DNA of 5,317 nt from Pseudomonadota bacterium (GTDB lineage: Bacteria > Pseudomonadota > Gammaproteobacteria > Burkholderiales > Burkholderiaceae_D), in assembly GCA_023422955.1 (NCBI GenBank), contig JAFAGG010000116.1, positions 1-5,317 of the forward strand, written 5' to 3'. The notes under the pieces were generated by a model. It saw only the letters and a program-made list of their open reading frames with translations. It made no database searches and was not told the DNA's origin. A program made the position numbers and the translations under genes. This document shows positions 5,094 through 5,317 of the stretch, one piece after another (the first letter of the stretch is position 1; each line of letters opens with the position of its first letter).

Positions 5094-5317
5094 TTATTTG
5101 AGGAAGGAATTGACGTCGATATTCAGGGCCGGCGGTTTTCGCACTACGTTCAGCGAGGCCATGGCCAGCCGGATGTCAGGCGCTACCGGAATTGAGACGA
5201 TGAGGGTAGTGCCGCTGTTAGGCATGCTGGACAGGGAGAAGCGCCCGTTCAGGGCCAGCACGCGTTCTTCTATGCCCACCAGTCCGAAGGAATCCGGCTT
5301 CTTGCGTGCATCGTCCG
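5094..5317 (-). CDS. Sensor histidine kinase, C-terminal end (partial, 5' end outside window)
   Basis: The minus frame is open from the right window edge to TAA at 5094-5096 and gives 73 complete residues. They begin DDARKKPDSFGLVGIEERV and continue with LNGRFSLSSMPNSGTTLIV, SIPV and a variable tail ending NSFLK. The SFGL-x-GI-x-ERV block followed by a Gly-x-Phe strand and GTTLxVxIP matches the G2-box end of the HATPase_c domain. It is most like NarX/DegS-type (HisKA_3) kinases, which usually pair with LuxR-type response regulators. An internal GTG at 5279 exists, but the conserved residues upstream of it show the gene continues beyond the window. The sensor region, phosphoacceptor His and N box are not visible, so the signal is unknown. 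The tail after IPV (about 30 residues) is longer than the usual short end. It converges with the EEP gene, so it is not part of that operon. Confidence 0.82.
   Translation of the reverse strand, partial: DDARKKPDSFGLVGIEERVLALNGRFSLSSMPNSGTTLIVSIPVAPDIRLAMASLNVVRKPPALNIDVNSFLK

Overview
The window reads as a GC-rich proteobacterial chromosome, most likely a betaproteobacterium. That placement rests on codon usage and on the flavour of the ribosome-associated protein, the tandem PRC-barrel protein and the histidine kinase tail. There is no rRNA or other firm marker, so it is an inference. No tRNA, rRNA or CRISPR array is visible.

Layout. Bases 1-90 encode the last 29 residues of a transposase that looks like the IS5 family (DDE type), and the element probably ends near base 107. 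It abuts a strong hairpin (111-129) that lies just downstream of a minus-strand gene for a short HPF/RaiA-type ribosome-associated protein (161-523). A 198-bp divergent intergenic region separates that gene from a plus-strand gene for a protein with two PRC-barrel domains (722-1477). Next comes a convergent minus-strand gene for a small, cysteine-rich four-helix-bundle protein of the DUF326/copper-storage type (1523-1867). A 253-bp divergent region with a 16-bp dyad precedes a two-gene plus-strand operon. Its first gene (about 2121-4298) encodes a fusion of a two-HKD phospholipase-D/cardiolipin-synthase-like domain with a C-terminal VTT/DedA-like membrane domain. Its second gene (4298-5041) encodes an endonuclease/exonuclease/phosphatase (EEP) protein and overlaps the first by one base. 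The window closes with the C-terminus of a convergent minus-strand sensor histidine kinase (5094-5317, 5' end outside the window).

How the genes may work together. The PLD-VTT/EEP pair is the best-supported functional unit. The two products are probably translationally coupled and both belong to phosphodiester-cleaving superfamilies. They resemble the E. coli ybhO(clsB)-ybhP neighbourhood, but with a DedA-type membrane module fused to the PLD enzyme, which points to phospholipid synthesis or remodelling at the inner membrane. The ribosome-associated protein, PRC-barrel protein and copper-type four-helix protein are the kinds of genes often found in stress-response or accessory clusters. They have separate promoters here, and any joint function is conjecture. 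The IS end at the left border shows that the locus has been touched by transposition. I do not see a clearly new defence or mobile system; the most distinctive item is the lipid-enzyme/scramblase-like fusion with its coupled EEP partner.
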